Positions 49,196 through 60,128 of a stretch of DNA of 64,000 bases are shown here, piece after piece. The notes beneath the pieces are model-generated. The model did no database searches and had not been told where the DNA came from. It was given only the letters and a program-made list of their open reading frames with translations. The DNA comes from Ottowia oryzae (GTDB lineage: Bacteria; Pseudomonadota; Gammaproteobacteria; Burkholderiales; Burkholderiaceae_C). The position numbers and the translations under genes were made by a program. The stretch spans positions 3,399,501 through 3,463,500 of the forward strand of contig NZ_CP027666.1 in NCBI RefSeq assembly GCF_003008535.1. Reading direction: 5' to 3'. The stretch's first letter is position 1. Every line of letters begins with the position of its first letter.

Positions 49196-50833
49196 ATGAT
49201 CGGACCCTTGCGGCGCACCCTCACCCTGTGGGTGCTGGCGGTGCGCGACATGCTGGCCTCGGCCGGGCCGGTGGCTTTTCTGGCCGTCGGCCTGCTGGTG
49301 GCCGCGTACTGGTGGCTGGACCCGCAGCCGCCCAAGACCGTGCGCCTGGCCACCGGGCCCGAAGGCAGCGCGTACGCGGGATTTGGCAAGCGCTACGCAG
49401 CGGCGCTGGCGCGCGAAGGCATCACGGTACAGCTGATCCCCACCGAAGGCTCTGTCGCCAACCTGCAGCTGCTGCGCGACGGCCAGGCCGACGTGGCTTT
49501 TGTGCGCGGCGGCAGCGGCGCGGCGCCCGCCACCGCCAACGGCTCGGGGTTGGCACCGCCCGAAATGCCCGCGTCCGGCGCCAGCGCGCCCGAGGCCGCC
49601 GCACCCGCTGACGACGACGCCAGCCTGCAGTCGCTGGGCGCGCTGTTCTATGAGCCGCTGTGGATCTTCTACCGGCCCCAGGCGCTGCTGGCGACGGGCG
49701 ACGGGCAAGGCGCCGCACCGGGCGCGGCAACGGTCAACGCCGCCGGCGCCACATCACCCGCCACATCACCCGCTTCATCACCTGCCGCAGCGACCGCACG
49801 GCAGGCGGCGTCCGGCACCGCTCCCGGCGCATCGCGCCAAGGCACCCGCCCGCCGCAGGCCAACACCTCGCAGGCCACCACCTCGCAGGCCACCACGCCG
49901 CCAGTCACACCCGCGCCCCCGCTGGCGCCGCAATCCATCGCCCAGATCAGCCGCCTGCGCCTGAACGTGGACCAGCCCGGCAGCGGCGTGCCGCAGCTGA
50001 TGCAGCGCCTGCTGCGCGCCAACGGCCTGCATGCCGAGCAGATGCCGCTCAGCCACCTGGCGCCCAACGCCGCCGCGCAGGCGCTGCTGGCCGGCCAGCT
50101 GGACGCGCTGGTGCTGACCAGCGCGCCGCAATCGGCCGTGGTGCGCCAGCTGCTTCGCACACCCGGCGTGCAGGTGCTGGAGCTGGCCCAGGCCGACGCG
50201 TACACGCGCCGCTTTCCTTTCCTGCGCACGGTGACGCTGCCGCGCGGCGTGGCCGATCTGGCCGCCGACGTGCCGCCGCACGACGTCACGCTGCTGGCGG
50301 CCACCACCTCGCTGCTGTCGCGCGAAGACACGCACCCCGCGCTGCGCCAGCTGTTTGCCCAGGCCGCGCAAACCATCCACAGCCGCGCGGGCTGGCTGAA
50401 CGGCACGCGCGAATTCCCCAATACCCGCACCAGCGAGCTGCCCGTCAGCCCCGAGGGCGAGCGCGCCATCAACGGCGCGCCCCCGTTCTGGCAGCGCTAC
50501 CTGCCGTTCTGGGCCAGCAACCTGCTGGACCGCATGTGGCTGGTGATCGGCGGCTTGATCGTGCTGCTGCTGCCGCTGTCGCGCGTGGTGCCGCCGCTGT
50601 ACACCTTCCGCGTGCGCCGCCGCGTGTTCCGCTGGTACGCGCGCTTGCGCGCGATCGAGGACAAGCTGGACAACGGCACGGGCGAGCGCACCGAACTGCT
50701 CGACGAGCTGGACGAGCTGGACCGCGTGGCCAACGGCATCGCCGTGCCGCTGGCGCACGCCGACGAGCTGTTCGCGCTGCGCAACAACATCGACCTGGTG
50801 CGCAAGCGCCTGCTGGCCAAGCGCCCGGCGTGA
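49196..50833 (+). CDS. TAXI-family TRAP-type solute receptor, membrane-anchored, with low-complexity insertions
   Basis: 545 residues. N-terminal membrane segment about 22-40, then the TAXI domain (VRLATGPEGSAYAGFGKRYAAAL, GSVANLQLLRDGQADVAFVRGG, LGALFYEPLWIFYRP). A C-terminal membrane segment (MWLVIGGLIVLLLPLS) and a cytoplasmic coiled region (LLDELDELDRVANG) follow. The ligand domain is split by two Ala/Pro/Thr/Ser-rich stretches at about 105-140 and 168-245, the latter with tandem QATTS units. No TRAP permease is adjacent. It may be a sensor-like or structural TAXI homologue rather than a transporter subunit. Confidence 0.82.
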   Translation: MIGPLRRTLTLWVLAVRDMLASAGPVAFLAVGLLVAAYWWLDPQPPKTVRLATGPEGSAYAGFGKRYAAALAREGITVQLIPTEGSVANLQLLRDGQADVAFVRGGSGAAPATANGSGLAPPEMPASGASAPEAAAPADDDASLQSLGALFYEPLWIFYRPQALLATGDGQGAAPGAATVNAAGATSPATSPASSPAAATARQAASGTAPGASRQGTRPPQANTSQATTSQATTPPVTPAPPLAPQSIAQISRLRLNVDQPGSGVPQLMQRLLRANGLHAEQMPLSHLAPNAAAQALLAGQLDALVLTSAPQSAVVRQLLRTPGVQVLELAQADAYTRRFPFLRTVTLPRGVADLAADVPPHDVTLLAATTSLLSREDTHPALRQLFAQAAQTIHSRAGWLNGTREFPNTRTSELPVSPEGERAINGAPPFWQRYLPFWASNLLDRMWLVIGGLIVLLLPLSRVVPPLYTFRVRRRVFRWYARLRAIEDKLDNGTGERTELLDELDELDRVANGIAVPLAHADELFALRNNIDLVRKRLLAKRPA

Positions 50834-50846
50834 TGCGAATTTATGA

Positions 50847-50900
50847 ATAAAACAAGCCGCTGGCGCTAGCCAGATAAGCGCCAGCAGCTATCTTTTTGAT
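50847..50900 (-). repeat. Dispersed GATAGCTG repeat, copy 19
   Basis: Minus-strand reading: AAAGATAGCTGCTGGCGC, loop, TAGCGCCAGCGGC, TTGTTTT. It follows the TAXI stop by 13 bp. Confidence 0.92.
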
Positions 50901-50964
50901 AGTTATGCACTGATCGCCGGGCGCTGTTCACTGGGCATCAAGGCGCAGCGCCGCGCCTTCGCCT

Positions 50965-52011
50965 TCAGTAGCGCCAGAACGCCTGTTGCATGGCCGCCGC
51001 ATCGTCCCCGCGCGCCAGCGACAGCGCCGCCAGCAGGCGCGCGCGCTGCGGGCTTTGGTCGTCCACCACCACGCTGCCGGCCGCGTCATCGTCGAAATTG
51101 GCGTTGCGGATCACCGGGCCGTCGCCCACGCGGGCGGCGCGCACAACCTGCACGCCGCGCCCGCGCAGCGCCGGCAGCAGCGCCTTCAGGTAGTCGGGCA
51201 CCGTGCCGCCGCCAAAGCCCGCATGCACGATGGCACGCGCCCCGGCGGCCACCCAGGCCTCAAAAATCTCGGCGCGCATGTTGCCGTGCCCGGCCACCAC
51301 GCCCACCAGCGGCAGCGCGCCGGTGATCTGCCGAATGTCGAATTCGCTGGTCGCCGTGTGCGGACGCACCACAGCGCGGTACCAGCGGGGCTGCCCTTCC
51401 AGCACCAGGCCCAGCGCGCCGTGGGGCGAGGCAAACGCGTCCAGCCGCATGCTGTGCACTTTGGCCACGTCGCGGCCGCTGTGGATTTGCTCGTTCATCA
51501 CCACCAGCACGCCCCGCCCCGCGCTGCCCGGGTGGGCCGCCACCGCCACCGCGTGCAGCAGGTTGGCCGGGCCATCGGCGGCGGGCGCGGTGCCGGGGCG
51601 CATGGCGCCCGTCAGCACGATGGGCTTGTGCGTGGGCACCGTGAGGTGCAGGAAGTACGCCGACTCTTCCATCGTGTCGGTGCCGTGGGTGACGACCACC
51701 CCGTCCACGTCGTCCTGCGCGCACAGCGCGGCCACGCGCCGGGCCAGCTGCAGCAGGTGCTCGTCGGTGAAATCGGCCGAATCGATCTGAAACAGCTGCT
51801 CGGCCCGCAGCGCGGCCAGCCGGTTCAGCGCGGGCACGCCGCGCAGCAGGGCATCGGCCGACACCACGGCGGATTGGTAAGCGGCCGACGGCGCACCGTC
51901 GCCGCCCGTGCCGGCGCCCGCAATCGTTCCGCCCGTGGCCACGACGGCGATGGAAGGGCGGCGCGCGCCGGGGCTGAGGGCTTGGCTTGGTGCGGGGCTG
52001 TCGGCGTTCAT
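50965..52011 (-). CDS. Type II-like L-asparaginase
   Basis: 348 residues from ATG 52011. First catalytic Thr in VVATGGTIAG near residue 26, second in VVTHGTDTMEESAYFL, and VLTGAMRPGTAPAADGPANLLHA between. The N-terminal 15 residues are not a convincing signal peptide, so the enzyme may be cytoplasmic despite its similarity to periplasmic asparaginases. It converts asparagine (perhaps glutamine) to the acid and ammonia. It is divergent from the small secreted protein gene at 52184. Confidence 0.92.
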   Translation of the reverse strand: MNADSPAPSQALSPGARRPSIAVVATGGTIAGAGTGGDGAPSAAYQSAVVSADALLRGVPALNRLAALRAEQLFQIDSADFTDEHLLQLARRVAALCAQDDVDGVVVTHGTDTMEESAYFLHLTVPTHKPIVLTGAMRPGTAPAADGPANLLHAVAVAAHPGSAGRGVLVVMNEQIHSGRDVAKVHSMRLDAFASPHGALGLVLEGQPRWYRAVVRPHTATSEFDIRQITGALPLVGVVAGHGNMRAEIFEAWVAAGARAIVHAGFGGGTVPDYLKALLPALRGRGVQVVRAARVGDGPVIRNANFDDDAAGSVVVDDQSPQRARLLAALSLARGDDAAAMQQAFWRY

Positions 52012-52183
52012 GGGGCCGATTGTGGCCTGCCGGCAACGCGCGGCGCGGCCCGCGCCACACGGTGTGCTTTTTTCGGCTGCCCTGCGGCTGGGGCCGCGCA
52101 CGACAAGTCGTTACACTGACAGGCACATCCATCCGCCGGCACCCGCCACCCGCAGCCGGTGGCGGCCCGAGGGAGCCATCCAA

Positions 52184-52507
52184 ATGAAAAAATCCATTCT
52201 GCTGATTTCCGCCGCTTTGTTGATGACCGGCCTGGCGCACGCCGCCCCCGACGCCGTGAACGACGACGACGTGCTGCCCAATTCGCCCTGGAAAGAGCGC
52301 GGCATGCCCGACGCTGGCGGCTTCAACCCCACGCTGCGCCCCACGGCGCAAGGCGGCTACGTCGCCCCTGCGGCGATGACCTACTACCCGCCGATGACGC
52401 TGATCGAAGAGCGCCCGGCGAAGCCCTACGCGCTGGTGGCTGCGCCCACGCTGCCTTGCGCCCCCGGCTACTGCCCCATTCGCGCACCGAGAGCCGACCG
52501 CAACTGA
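52184..52507 (+). CDS. Small secreted protein, function unknown
   Basis: 107 residues. Signal peptide MKKSILLISAALLMTGLAHA ends at AHA-A. The mature part is about 87 residues, Pro/Tyr-rich, with YYPPMTLIEERPAKPYAL and two C-terminal cysteines in LPCAPGYCP. AGGGAGCC lies 7-12 bases upstream of the ATG, a good ribosome-binding site. I do not recognise the family. It stands between divergent asparaginase and the peroxiredoxin. Confidence 0.7.
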   Translation: MKKSILLISAALLMTGLAHAAPDAVNDDDVLPNSPWKERGMPDAGGFNPTLRPTAQGGYVAPAAMTYYPPMTLIEERPAKPYALVAAPTLPCAPGYCPIRAPRADRN

Positions 52508-52738
52508 CGCCCGGCCCGCGCAGGCCAGCCGCCGCCAGGGTGCCGGCCTGCCTGATCCGGGGCGGTTTGGCGCTGGCTTGTGAGCGCGGCGCGGCCCGCG
52601 CGCAGCGCCGTTGGCCCGAACCGCATCGGTAACCTCTGCGAACGTATCGACACAGCGCTTGGTCGTAACATTCCGGTTTGGGCACACCGCAGCACCTTCG
52701 CCTGCACACCCTTTGGCGCGCCCCGAATCGGAGGCAGC

Positions 52739-53302
52739 ATGACCCCACCCAACCCCCAACCTTCTTCTTGGCTGCGCCGCAGCGCTTTGGCGCTGTGCGT
52801 CGCGTGCGCGGCAGCCAACGCCGTGGCCGCGCTGAAGCCCGGCGCACCCGCGCCGCTGTTCAAGACCGAGGCGGCGGTGGCGGGCAAGCCGTTTGCGTTC
52901 GACATGGCCGCCGCCCTGCAAAAAGGGCCGGTGGTGCTGTACTTCTTTCCGAAGGCGTTCACGCAGGGCTGCACGGTTGAAGCCAACGCCTTCGCCGAAG
53001 CCACGCCGCGTTTTGCCGCGTTGGGCGCCAGCGTGGTCGGCATGTCGCGCGACAACATCGACACGCTGAAGAAATTCAGCGTGGAGGAATGCCGCAACCA
53101 ATTCGCCGTGGCAGCCGACCCGGACGGCAAGACGATTCGCGCGTACGACGCCGCTTCGCTCATGCCCGGCATGGCCAGCCGCATCTCTTACGTGGTGGGG
53201 CAAGACGGCAAGATCGCCTTCACCCACGAAGGCAGCGACCCGCTGCGCCACGTCGAAGAAACGATGAAGGCGGTGCAGCGCCTGAAGGCCGCCGCCCGCT
53301 GA
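52739..53302 (+). CDS. Secreted peroxiredoxin (Bcp-like)
   Basis: 187 residues. A signal peptide (RRSALALCVACAAANAVA) precedes KPGAPAPLFKTEAAVAGK. The peroxidatic cysteine is in FFPKAFTQGCTVEANAF, and DNIDTLKKFSVEECRNQFAVAADPDGK and PGMASRISYVVGQDGKIAF are peroxiredoxin-typical. The usual Bcp resolving cysteine five residues after the peroxidatic one is Asn here; a later Cys in VEECRNQF might serve. It would reduce peroxides in the periplasm. GGAGG lies 6-10 bases before ATG 52739. Confidence 0.88.
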   Translation: MTPPNPQPSSWLRRSALALCVACAAANAVAALKPGAPAPLFKTEAAVAGKPFAFDMAAALQKGPVVLYFFPKAFTQGCTVEANAFAEATPRFAALGASVVGMSRDNIDTLKKFSVEECRNQFAVAADPDGKTIRAYDAASLMPGMASRISYVVGQDGKIAFTHEGSDPLRHVEETMKAVQRLKAAAR

Positions 53303-53330
53303 GCGACGCAGTCCACAGCCAGGTCACGAC

Positions 53331-54635
53331 ATGCGGCTTCCCAGTGTTGGACTAAGGTGCGCTTGCGCCGCGCCGGCGGTGCCGACCACCACCCTTTCCA
53401 CTCGTTCTACACCTGACGCACGCGCGCCAGGCCAGCGGCCCAGCGGCGTCACATCGGCCACCGCGCCCGTCGCGCTGACACCTGCCGCCACCGCCGCATC
53501 CCGCAACGCCTGGATCGATCAGGTCAAGGCGGTGGCCTGCCTGCTGATCATCGGCCACCACCTGGCGTTCTACGGCCCCATGTCGGATGCCGCGCGGCCC
53601 GGCGCGCCCGCGCTGGTGGACTGGTTCTACGACTATGGCCGCATGGCCGTGCAGGTGTTTCTGGTGCTGGGCGGGTACCTGGCGGCCAGGGGGCTGGCGC
53701 CCGCCGGGGCGCCGCGCGCCACCGACCCGATGCGCCTGATCGGCCATCGGTTTGCTCGCCTGGCCCTGCCCTACTGCGCCGCGCTGGCCTTGACGATCCT
53801 CGTCAACGAAGCGGTGCGCGAATTCGGCTTCCACCATGAATCGGTGTCTGACGCGCCCACGTGGGACCAGATCCTGGCGCACCTGCTGCTGGTGCAAAGC
53901 ATCGGCGGGTGGGAATCGCTGTCGGCCGGCGTGTGGTACGTGGCCATTGACTTTCAGCTGTTCGCCCTGTGCGCGCTGTGGTTCTGGCTCAGCCTGCGCC
54001 TGGGTGGCACTGCCCAGGGGCCCGACCGCACCAGCGCGGCACCCACGCTGCCCACGCTGGCGCAATTCGGCGTGATCGCGCTGGGCTGCGCGTCGCTGTG
54101 GTGGTGGAACCAGGCCGAGCAGTTGGATGTGTGGGCGCTGTACTTCGTGGGCGCCTATGCGCTGGGCATGATGGCCTGGTGGGCCGCGCACAGCCCGAAC
54201 GTGCTGGCGCGCTGCGGCTGGCTGGCGGCCATGCTGGCCTGCGGCGCGATCGCGCTGACGCTGGAGTGGCGCGACCGCATCGCGCTGGCGTGGGCGGCGG
54301 CGCTGGCACTGGCCGTTTGCAGCGCCGTGCATTGGCCCGAGGCGTGGCGGCGCGCGCGCTGGGCGCCGCTGGCCTGGGTTGGCCAGCGTTCGTATTCGAT
54401 CTTCCTGATCCACTTTGCCGTGTGCCTGCTGGTCAACGCGGTGTGGAGCGCGCTGTGGCCCTCGGGCATCGCCGTGAATGCGCTGGGCATGCTGGTGGCG
54501 ATGGCCTGCTCGGTCGGCGCAGGTGCGCTGCTCTACCGTGGCGTGGAAAGCCGGCAGCTGAGCTGGATGCGCTTGCTGAGCTGGCAGGCCGGCGTGCTGA
54601 GCGTCGGCGCCCTGGCGATCAAGGGCCTGCTGTGA
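53331..54635 (+). CDS. Acyltransferase family 3 (OafA/WecH-like) membrane protein
   Basis: 434 residues. The Acyl_transf_3 signature is IDQVKAVACLLIIGHHLAFYGPM with the catalytic-type His, then GRMAVQVFLVLGGYLAARGL and RFARLALPYCAALAL; about ten membrane segments and a C-terminal SYSIFLIHFAVCLLVN. The first 55 residues are Ala/Thr/Pro-rich and not part of the family. It probably O-acetylates an envelope glycan. It starts 28 bp after the peroxiredoxin gene and ends before a strong bidirectional terminator. Confidence 0.87.
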   Translation: MRLPSVGLRCACAAPAVPTTTLSTRSTPDARAPGQRPSGVTSATAPVALTPAATAASRNAWIDQVKAVACLLIIGHHLAFYGPMSDAARPGAPALVDWFYDYGRMAVQVFLVLGGYLAARGLAPAGAPRATDPMRLIGHRFARLALPYCAALALTILVNEAVREFGFHHESVSDAPTWDQILAHLLLVQSIGGWESLSAGVWYVAIDFQLFALCALWFWLSLRLGGTAQGPDRTSAAPTLPTLAQFGVIALGCASLWWWNQAEQLDVWALYFVGAYALGMMAWWAAHSPNVLARCGWLAAMLACGAIALTLEWRDRIALAWAAALALAVCSAVHWPEAWRRARWAPLAWVGQRSYSIFLIHFAVCLLVNAVWSALWPSGIAVNALGMLVAMACSVGAGALLYRGVESRQLSWMRLLSWQAGVLSVGALAIKGLL

Positions 54636-54676
54636 CGATGGCCTGAGCGCTGGGCGCCGGGCGCCCGTCCCGCCAT

Positions 54677-54706
54677 AAAAAAAGGCCAGCATTCGCTGGC
54701 CTTTTT
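54677..54706. terminator. Bidirectional Rho-independent terminator
   Basis: AAAAAGGCCAGC/GCTGGCCTTTTT with a short ATTC loop. It serves convergent acyltransferase and ettA. Confidence 0.93.
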
Positions 54707-54711
54707 GCTAT

Positions 54712-54745
54712 TTATTGCATAGCTTCTGGCGCTGGTCCCGCTTAC
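54712..54745 (+). repeat. Dispersed GATAGCTG repeat, copy 20 (partial)
   Basis: TTGCATAGCTTCTGGCGC followed directly by the 3' end of ettA (minus-strand TAA at 54742-54744). Only the left half is recognisable. Confidence 0.6.
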
Positions 54746-56403
54746 TTCAGCGCCTTGTAGCGCACACGGTGCGGTCGGGCACCATCTTCACCCAGTCGCT
54801 TCTTCTTGTCGGCCTCATATTCCTGGTAGTTGCCGTCGAAGAACACCCATTGGCTGTCACCCTCGGCGGCCAGGATGTGGGTGCAGATGCGGTCCAGGAA
54901 CCAGCGGTCATGGCTGATGACCATCACGCTGCCGGCGAATTCCAGCAGCGCGTCTTCCAGCGCGCGCAGCGTTTCCACGTCCAGGTCGTTCGACGGTTCG
55001 TCCAGCAGCAGCACGTTGCCGCCCTGCATCAGCGTCTTGGCCAGGTGCAGGCGCCCGCGCTCACCGCCCGACAGCATGCCCACTTTCTTCTGCTGGTCCT
55101 GCCCGTTGAAGTTGAAGCGCCCCGCGTACGCGCGGCTGGGCATCTGGAACTTGCCCACGGTGATGATGTCCAGCCCGCCGGAGATGTCTTCCCACACGGT
55201 CTTGTCGTTGGCCAGCTCATCGCGGTGCTGGTCGACAAACGCCATCTGCACGGTCTTGCCGATGGTCACTTCGCCCGAGTCGGGCTGCTCGACGCCCGCG
55301 ATCAGCTTGAACAGCGTGGATTTGCCCGCGCCGTTGGGGCCGATGATGCCGACGATGGCGCCCGCCGGCACCTTGAAGCTCAGGTTGTCGATCAGCAGGC
55401 GGTCGCCAAAGCTCTTTGACACACCTTTGAATTCGAACACTTCATGGCCCAGGCGCTCAGCCACGGGAATGAAGATCTCCTGCGTCTCGTTGCGCTTCTG
55501 GTATTCGTAGTCGCTCAGCTCTTCAAAGCGCGCCAGGCGCGCCTTGGACTTGGCCTGCCGCCCTTTCGGGTTGGCGCGCGCCCATTCCAGCTCTTTCTTC
55601 ATCGCCTTGGCGCGGGCGTCTTCGGTGCGCTGCTCCTGCTTGAGGCGCGCGTCCTTCTGCTCCAGCCAGGTGCTGTAGTTGCCTTTGTAAGGAATGCCGT
55701 GGCCACGGTCCAGCTCCAGAATCCACTCGGCGGCGTTGTCCAGGAAGTAGCGATCGTGGGTGATGGCCACCACGGTGCCGGTAAAGCGCTTGAGGAAGAT
55801 CTCCAGCCACTCCACGCTTTCGGCGTCCAAGTGGTTGGTGGGCTCGTCCAGCAGCAGCATGTCTGGCTTGGACAGCAGCAGCTTGCACAGCGCCACGCGG
55901 CGCTTTTCACCGCCCGACAGCTTGCCGATCACGGCGTCCCACGGCGGCAGGCGCAGCGCGTCGGCGGCGATTTCCAGCTGGTGTTCGCTGTCCGTGCCGG
56001 CGGCGGCAATCACCGCCTCCAGTTTGCCCTGCTCCTCGCTCAAGGCGTCGAAATCGGCGTCCGGCTCGGCGTAGGCGGCGTAGATTTCCTCCAGGCGTGC
56101 GCGGGCGGCATTGACTTCGCCCATCGCCAGCTCGACCTCCTGGCGCACGGTGTTTTCAGGGTTGAGCGCCGGCTCTTGCGGCAGATAGCCCACCTCCAGG
56201 CCCGGCATGGGGGTGGCTTCACCCTCGATCTCCTTGTCGATCCCCGCCATGATCTTCAGCAGCGTGGACTTGCCAGAGCCGTTCAGGCCCAGCACCCCGA
56301 TCTTGGCGCCGGGGAAAAACGACAGCGAAATGTCTTTCAAGATCTGCCGCTTGGGCGGCACGATCTTGCTGACGCGGTTCATGGTGTAGACGTATTGGGC
56401 CAT
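54742..56403 (-). CDS. ettA: Energy-dependent translational throttle protein EttA (ABC-F)
   Basis: 553 residues, two ABC domains. Walker A motifs are GLNGSGKST near residue 39 and GPNGAGKST in the second half. Signatures are LSGGEKRRVALCKLL and LSGGERGRLHLAKTL; Walker B LLLDEPTNHLDAESVEWLE and LLLDEPSNDLDVETLRALE. The P-site tRNA interaction linker (EQKDARLKQEQRTEDARAKAM...) and the EttA start MAQYVYTMNRVSKIVPPKR are present. It gates the first elongation step according to ATP/ADP ratio on the ribosome. Confidence 0.95.
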   Translation of the reverse strand: MAQYVYTMNRVSKIVPPKRQILKDISLSFFPGAKIGVLGLNGSGKSTLLKIMAGIDKEIEGEATPMPGLEVGYLPQEPALNPENTVRQEVELAMGEVNAARARLEEIYAAYAEPDADFDALSEEQGKLEAVIAAAGTDSEHQLEIAADALRLPPWDAVIGKLSGGEKRRVALCKLLLSKPDMLLLDEPTNHLDAESVEWLEIFLKRFTGTVVAITHDRYFLDNAAEWILELDRGHGIPYKGNYSTWLEQKDARLKQEQRTEDARAKAMKKELEWARANPKGRQAKSKARLARFEELSDYEYQKRNETQEIFIPVAERLGHEVFEFKGVSKSFGDRLLIDNLSFKVPAGAIVGIIGPNGAGKSTLFKLIAGVEQPDSGEVTIGKTVQMAFVDQHRDELANDKTVWEDISGGLDIITVGKFQMPSRAYAGRFNFNGQDQQKKVGMLSGGERGRLHLAKTLMQGGNVLLLDEPSNDLDVETLRALEDALLEFAGSVMVISHDRWFLDRICTHILAAEGDSQWVFFDGNYQEYEADKKKRLGEDGARPHRVRYKALK

Positions 56404-56853
56404 GGCTTACTCTCAAATCAATAGCTGTCCGCGCTCATTGGACGGGCGCTGGCAACCGAAAAGCTTAAAAAACGGGTGGAGATGCGGCGCAACGCGGCTG
56501 GCGTTGCCTGCGCGCTGTGCGCGGCCGTTGCGGGCCGATTATCGGCGTTTGCACAAGACCTGGCCGCGCAGCGCGGCTGGCGCACCGCCGAGTGCTCTTG
56601 GCGGTGGCCTTGGCGGCGCGCGGATGGCCTTGCCGCGCCCGCCCCACCACTTGGCCGGTGCCGTGCGATAATTCAACGGCTAGCGGCCCACCAGTACAGC
56701 CGCGCAGCCAGCTCTTCCGCTGGGGTCATGAGGGAGACACAAGCCCCCGATCGCCCGCTTTTGAAGAACGCTTTCAGCCTTTGACTGGCCGGCACCTTGC
56801 CGGAACAGGCCGACAAGCAGCAGTGCCGCAACGAGACCGGCACCCATAACCTG
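56404..56853. other. 450-bp divergent intergenic region between ettA and the RhlE-type helicase gene
   Basis: It contains repeat copy 21 next to ettA and no convincing gene. An extended -10-like TGCGATAAT at 56664-56672 would give the helicase mRNA a leader of about 175 nt, as is common for cold-inducible DEAD-box genes; this promoter is a guess. Confidence 0.5.
56413..56473 (+). repeat. Dispersed GATAGCTG repeat, copy 21
   Basis: ATCAATAGCTGTCCGCGC, loop, GGACGGGCGCTGGCAACCG, AAAAGCTTAAAAAA. It lies 10 bp upstream of the ettA start. Confidence 0.9.
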
Positions 56854-58728
<1,875 letters not shown>

Positions 58729-58753
58729 TCGGCGGCCGCTCGGCGCCCACAAG

Positions 58754-58780
58754 AAAAGGCTTCTTCGGAAGCCTTTTTTT
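58754..58780 (+). terminator. Rho-independent terminator after the RhlE-type gene
   Basis: AAAAGGCTTC, loop TTC, GGAAGCC and seven T. Confidence 0.93.
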
Positions 58781-58814
58781 GTTGCTGGGTCGGCGTTGAT
58801 CGACGAATGAATGT

Positions 58815-58868
58815 TTGGGGCTCCAGCGCAGGCTGCATCAGCGCTGGCAGCTATGCATTGAATAGCAA
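58815..58868 (-). repeat. Dispersed GATAGCTG repeat, copy 22
   Basis: Minus-strand reading: TGCATAGCTGCCAGCGC, loop, CTGCGCTGGAGCCCC. Confidence 0.92.
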
Positions 58869-59102
58869 ATTCGGTTCTTCAGCCTACCGCCGCCATCTAT
58901 CACGTGCGGCTTTCTGCGGCCTCATTGGCGCGCTGTTCTCCGCATCGAGGCGAGCCACCGGCCCAGCTTTGCCTGGGTGATGCGCAGCGCAGCCGTGCGC
59001 CGGTCTGCGCGGGCGCTGTGCACGCAAGCGCTGCTAGCGGCCGCCGCAACGCCCCGCGGCGCACCGGTTGCCAGGCACCGAGCGCGGACGATTTCATACA
59101 TA

Positions 59103-59152
59103 TAAAAATTGGCTCTAGCGCCCTACCCACCAGCGCTAGCAGCTACTTAATC
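59103..59152 (-). repeat. Dispersed GATAGCTG repeat, copy 23
   Basis: Minus-strand reading: TTAAGTAGCTGCTAGCGC, loop, AGGGCGCTAGAGCC, AATTTTTAT. Confidence 0.92.
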
Positions 59153-59219
59153 AGGAGCGCTAGCAAAGAGCGCTGCACCCGTTGCCAGAACCCGGTGCCG
59201 ACCCCAGCCCCGGCGCGGA

Positions 59220-60128
59220 TCATCGCCGCGCAGGCGCAACCGCACCGCTGGTCGCGTCGATCAGGAATTTCGCCAACCTGGCCGTCGCAGGCGGCAAGGC
59301 GCCGAACGAGGGCGCGGCGAGCAGCAAGGTGCGCGCGGCCCAGCCGTCGGTCAGGGGTACGCGCCGCAGGCCGCTGGCGCGCGCCTCTCGCTCGGCCACC
59401 GCGCGGGGCACCACAGCCACGCCAGCGCCCAGGGCGACCATACGGCTCACGGCCTCCAGGCTGCCCAGGCGCATGCGGTAGTCCCAGCCAGGCTGACAGC
59501 GGCGCGCCTGCGCGGTGACCATGGCTTGCAGGGCGCTGGCTTCATGCAGGCCAAGGAAGGCGTGGACCAGCGCGTCGGCCAGCGACATGCGGCGCACGCC
59601 AGCCAGCGCGTGGCTGCGCGGCACGATCAGTACCAACGGGTCGGGCCGCAGCGGCGCGCATTCCAGCCCCGCCACATCGGCTGCGTCGGACGGCACGCCC
59701 AGCTCGGCCTGGCGCTGTCGCAGGGCGTCGGCGATGGCGGCGCTGGGGCGCTCTTGCATGTCCAGGGTGTAGCCGGGGTGCGCGGCCAGAAAGCGCGCCA
59801 GCAGCGGCGGCAGGTGCACGGTGGCGGCCGAGGTGTTGGCCCACAGGCGCAGGTGCGCACGCGGCCCCTCGGTGTGTTCGGCCATGGCTTCGTGCAGCTG
59901 GCCCAGTTGCGCCAGCACTTGTTGCGCGTGGCGCGCCAGGGTCTGCCCGGCGGGCGTAGGCTGCGCGCCGCGCCGGTCGCGCACGAGCAGCGGCGTGCCC
60001 AGCGCATCTTCCAGCGCCCGCACGCGCGCGCTGGCCGAGGCCAATGTCATGTGGCTGCGCTCGGCACCGGCGGTGATGCTGCCTTGCTCCGCCACGTGCA
60101 GGAACAGGCGCAGGTCGATCAAGTCCAT
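59220..60128 (-). CDS. LysR-family transcriptional regulator
   Basis: 302 residues from ATG 60128. The N-terminal winged helix is MDLIDLRLFLHVAEQGSITAGAERSHMTLASASARVRALEDALGTPLLVRDRRG. The effector-binding domain follows (LRLWANTSAATVHLPPLLARFLAAHPGY, GLGxHEAS-like FLGLHEASAL, VALGAGVAVVPRAVAE). It is divergent from the TSUP transporter gene 196 bp away, the standard arrangement for a regulator and its target, so it probably controls that transporter. The effector is unknown. Confidence 0.9.
   Translation of the reverse strand: MDLIDLRLFLHVAEQGSITAGAERSHMTLASASARVRALEDALGTPLLVRDRRGAQPTPAGQTLARHAQQVLAQLGQLHEAMAEHTEGPRAHLRLWANTSAATVHLPPLLARFLAAHPGYTLDMQERPSAAIADALRQRQAELGVPSDAADVAGLECAPLRPDPLVLIVPRSHALAGVRRMSLADALVHAFLGLHEASALQAMVTAQARRCQPGWDYRMRLGSLEAVSRMVALGAGVAVVPRAVAEREARASGLRRVPLTDGWAARTLLLAAPSFGALPPATARLAKFLIDATSGAVAPARR

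Larger units (their letters stand above)
58729..59219. other. 491-bp convergent intergenic region
   Basis: It holds the helicase terminator and repeat copies 22 and 23; the remaining open frames lack family resemblance. Two repeats within 300 bp make it the densest repeat spot in the window. Confidence 0.6.

Noticed and set aside
58900..59219. Small genes in the helicase/LysR spacer on either strand
   Set aside because: Frames are Ala/Arg/Pro-rich, broken by repeats and without ribosome-binding sites.
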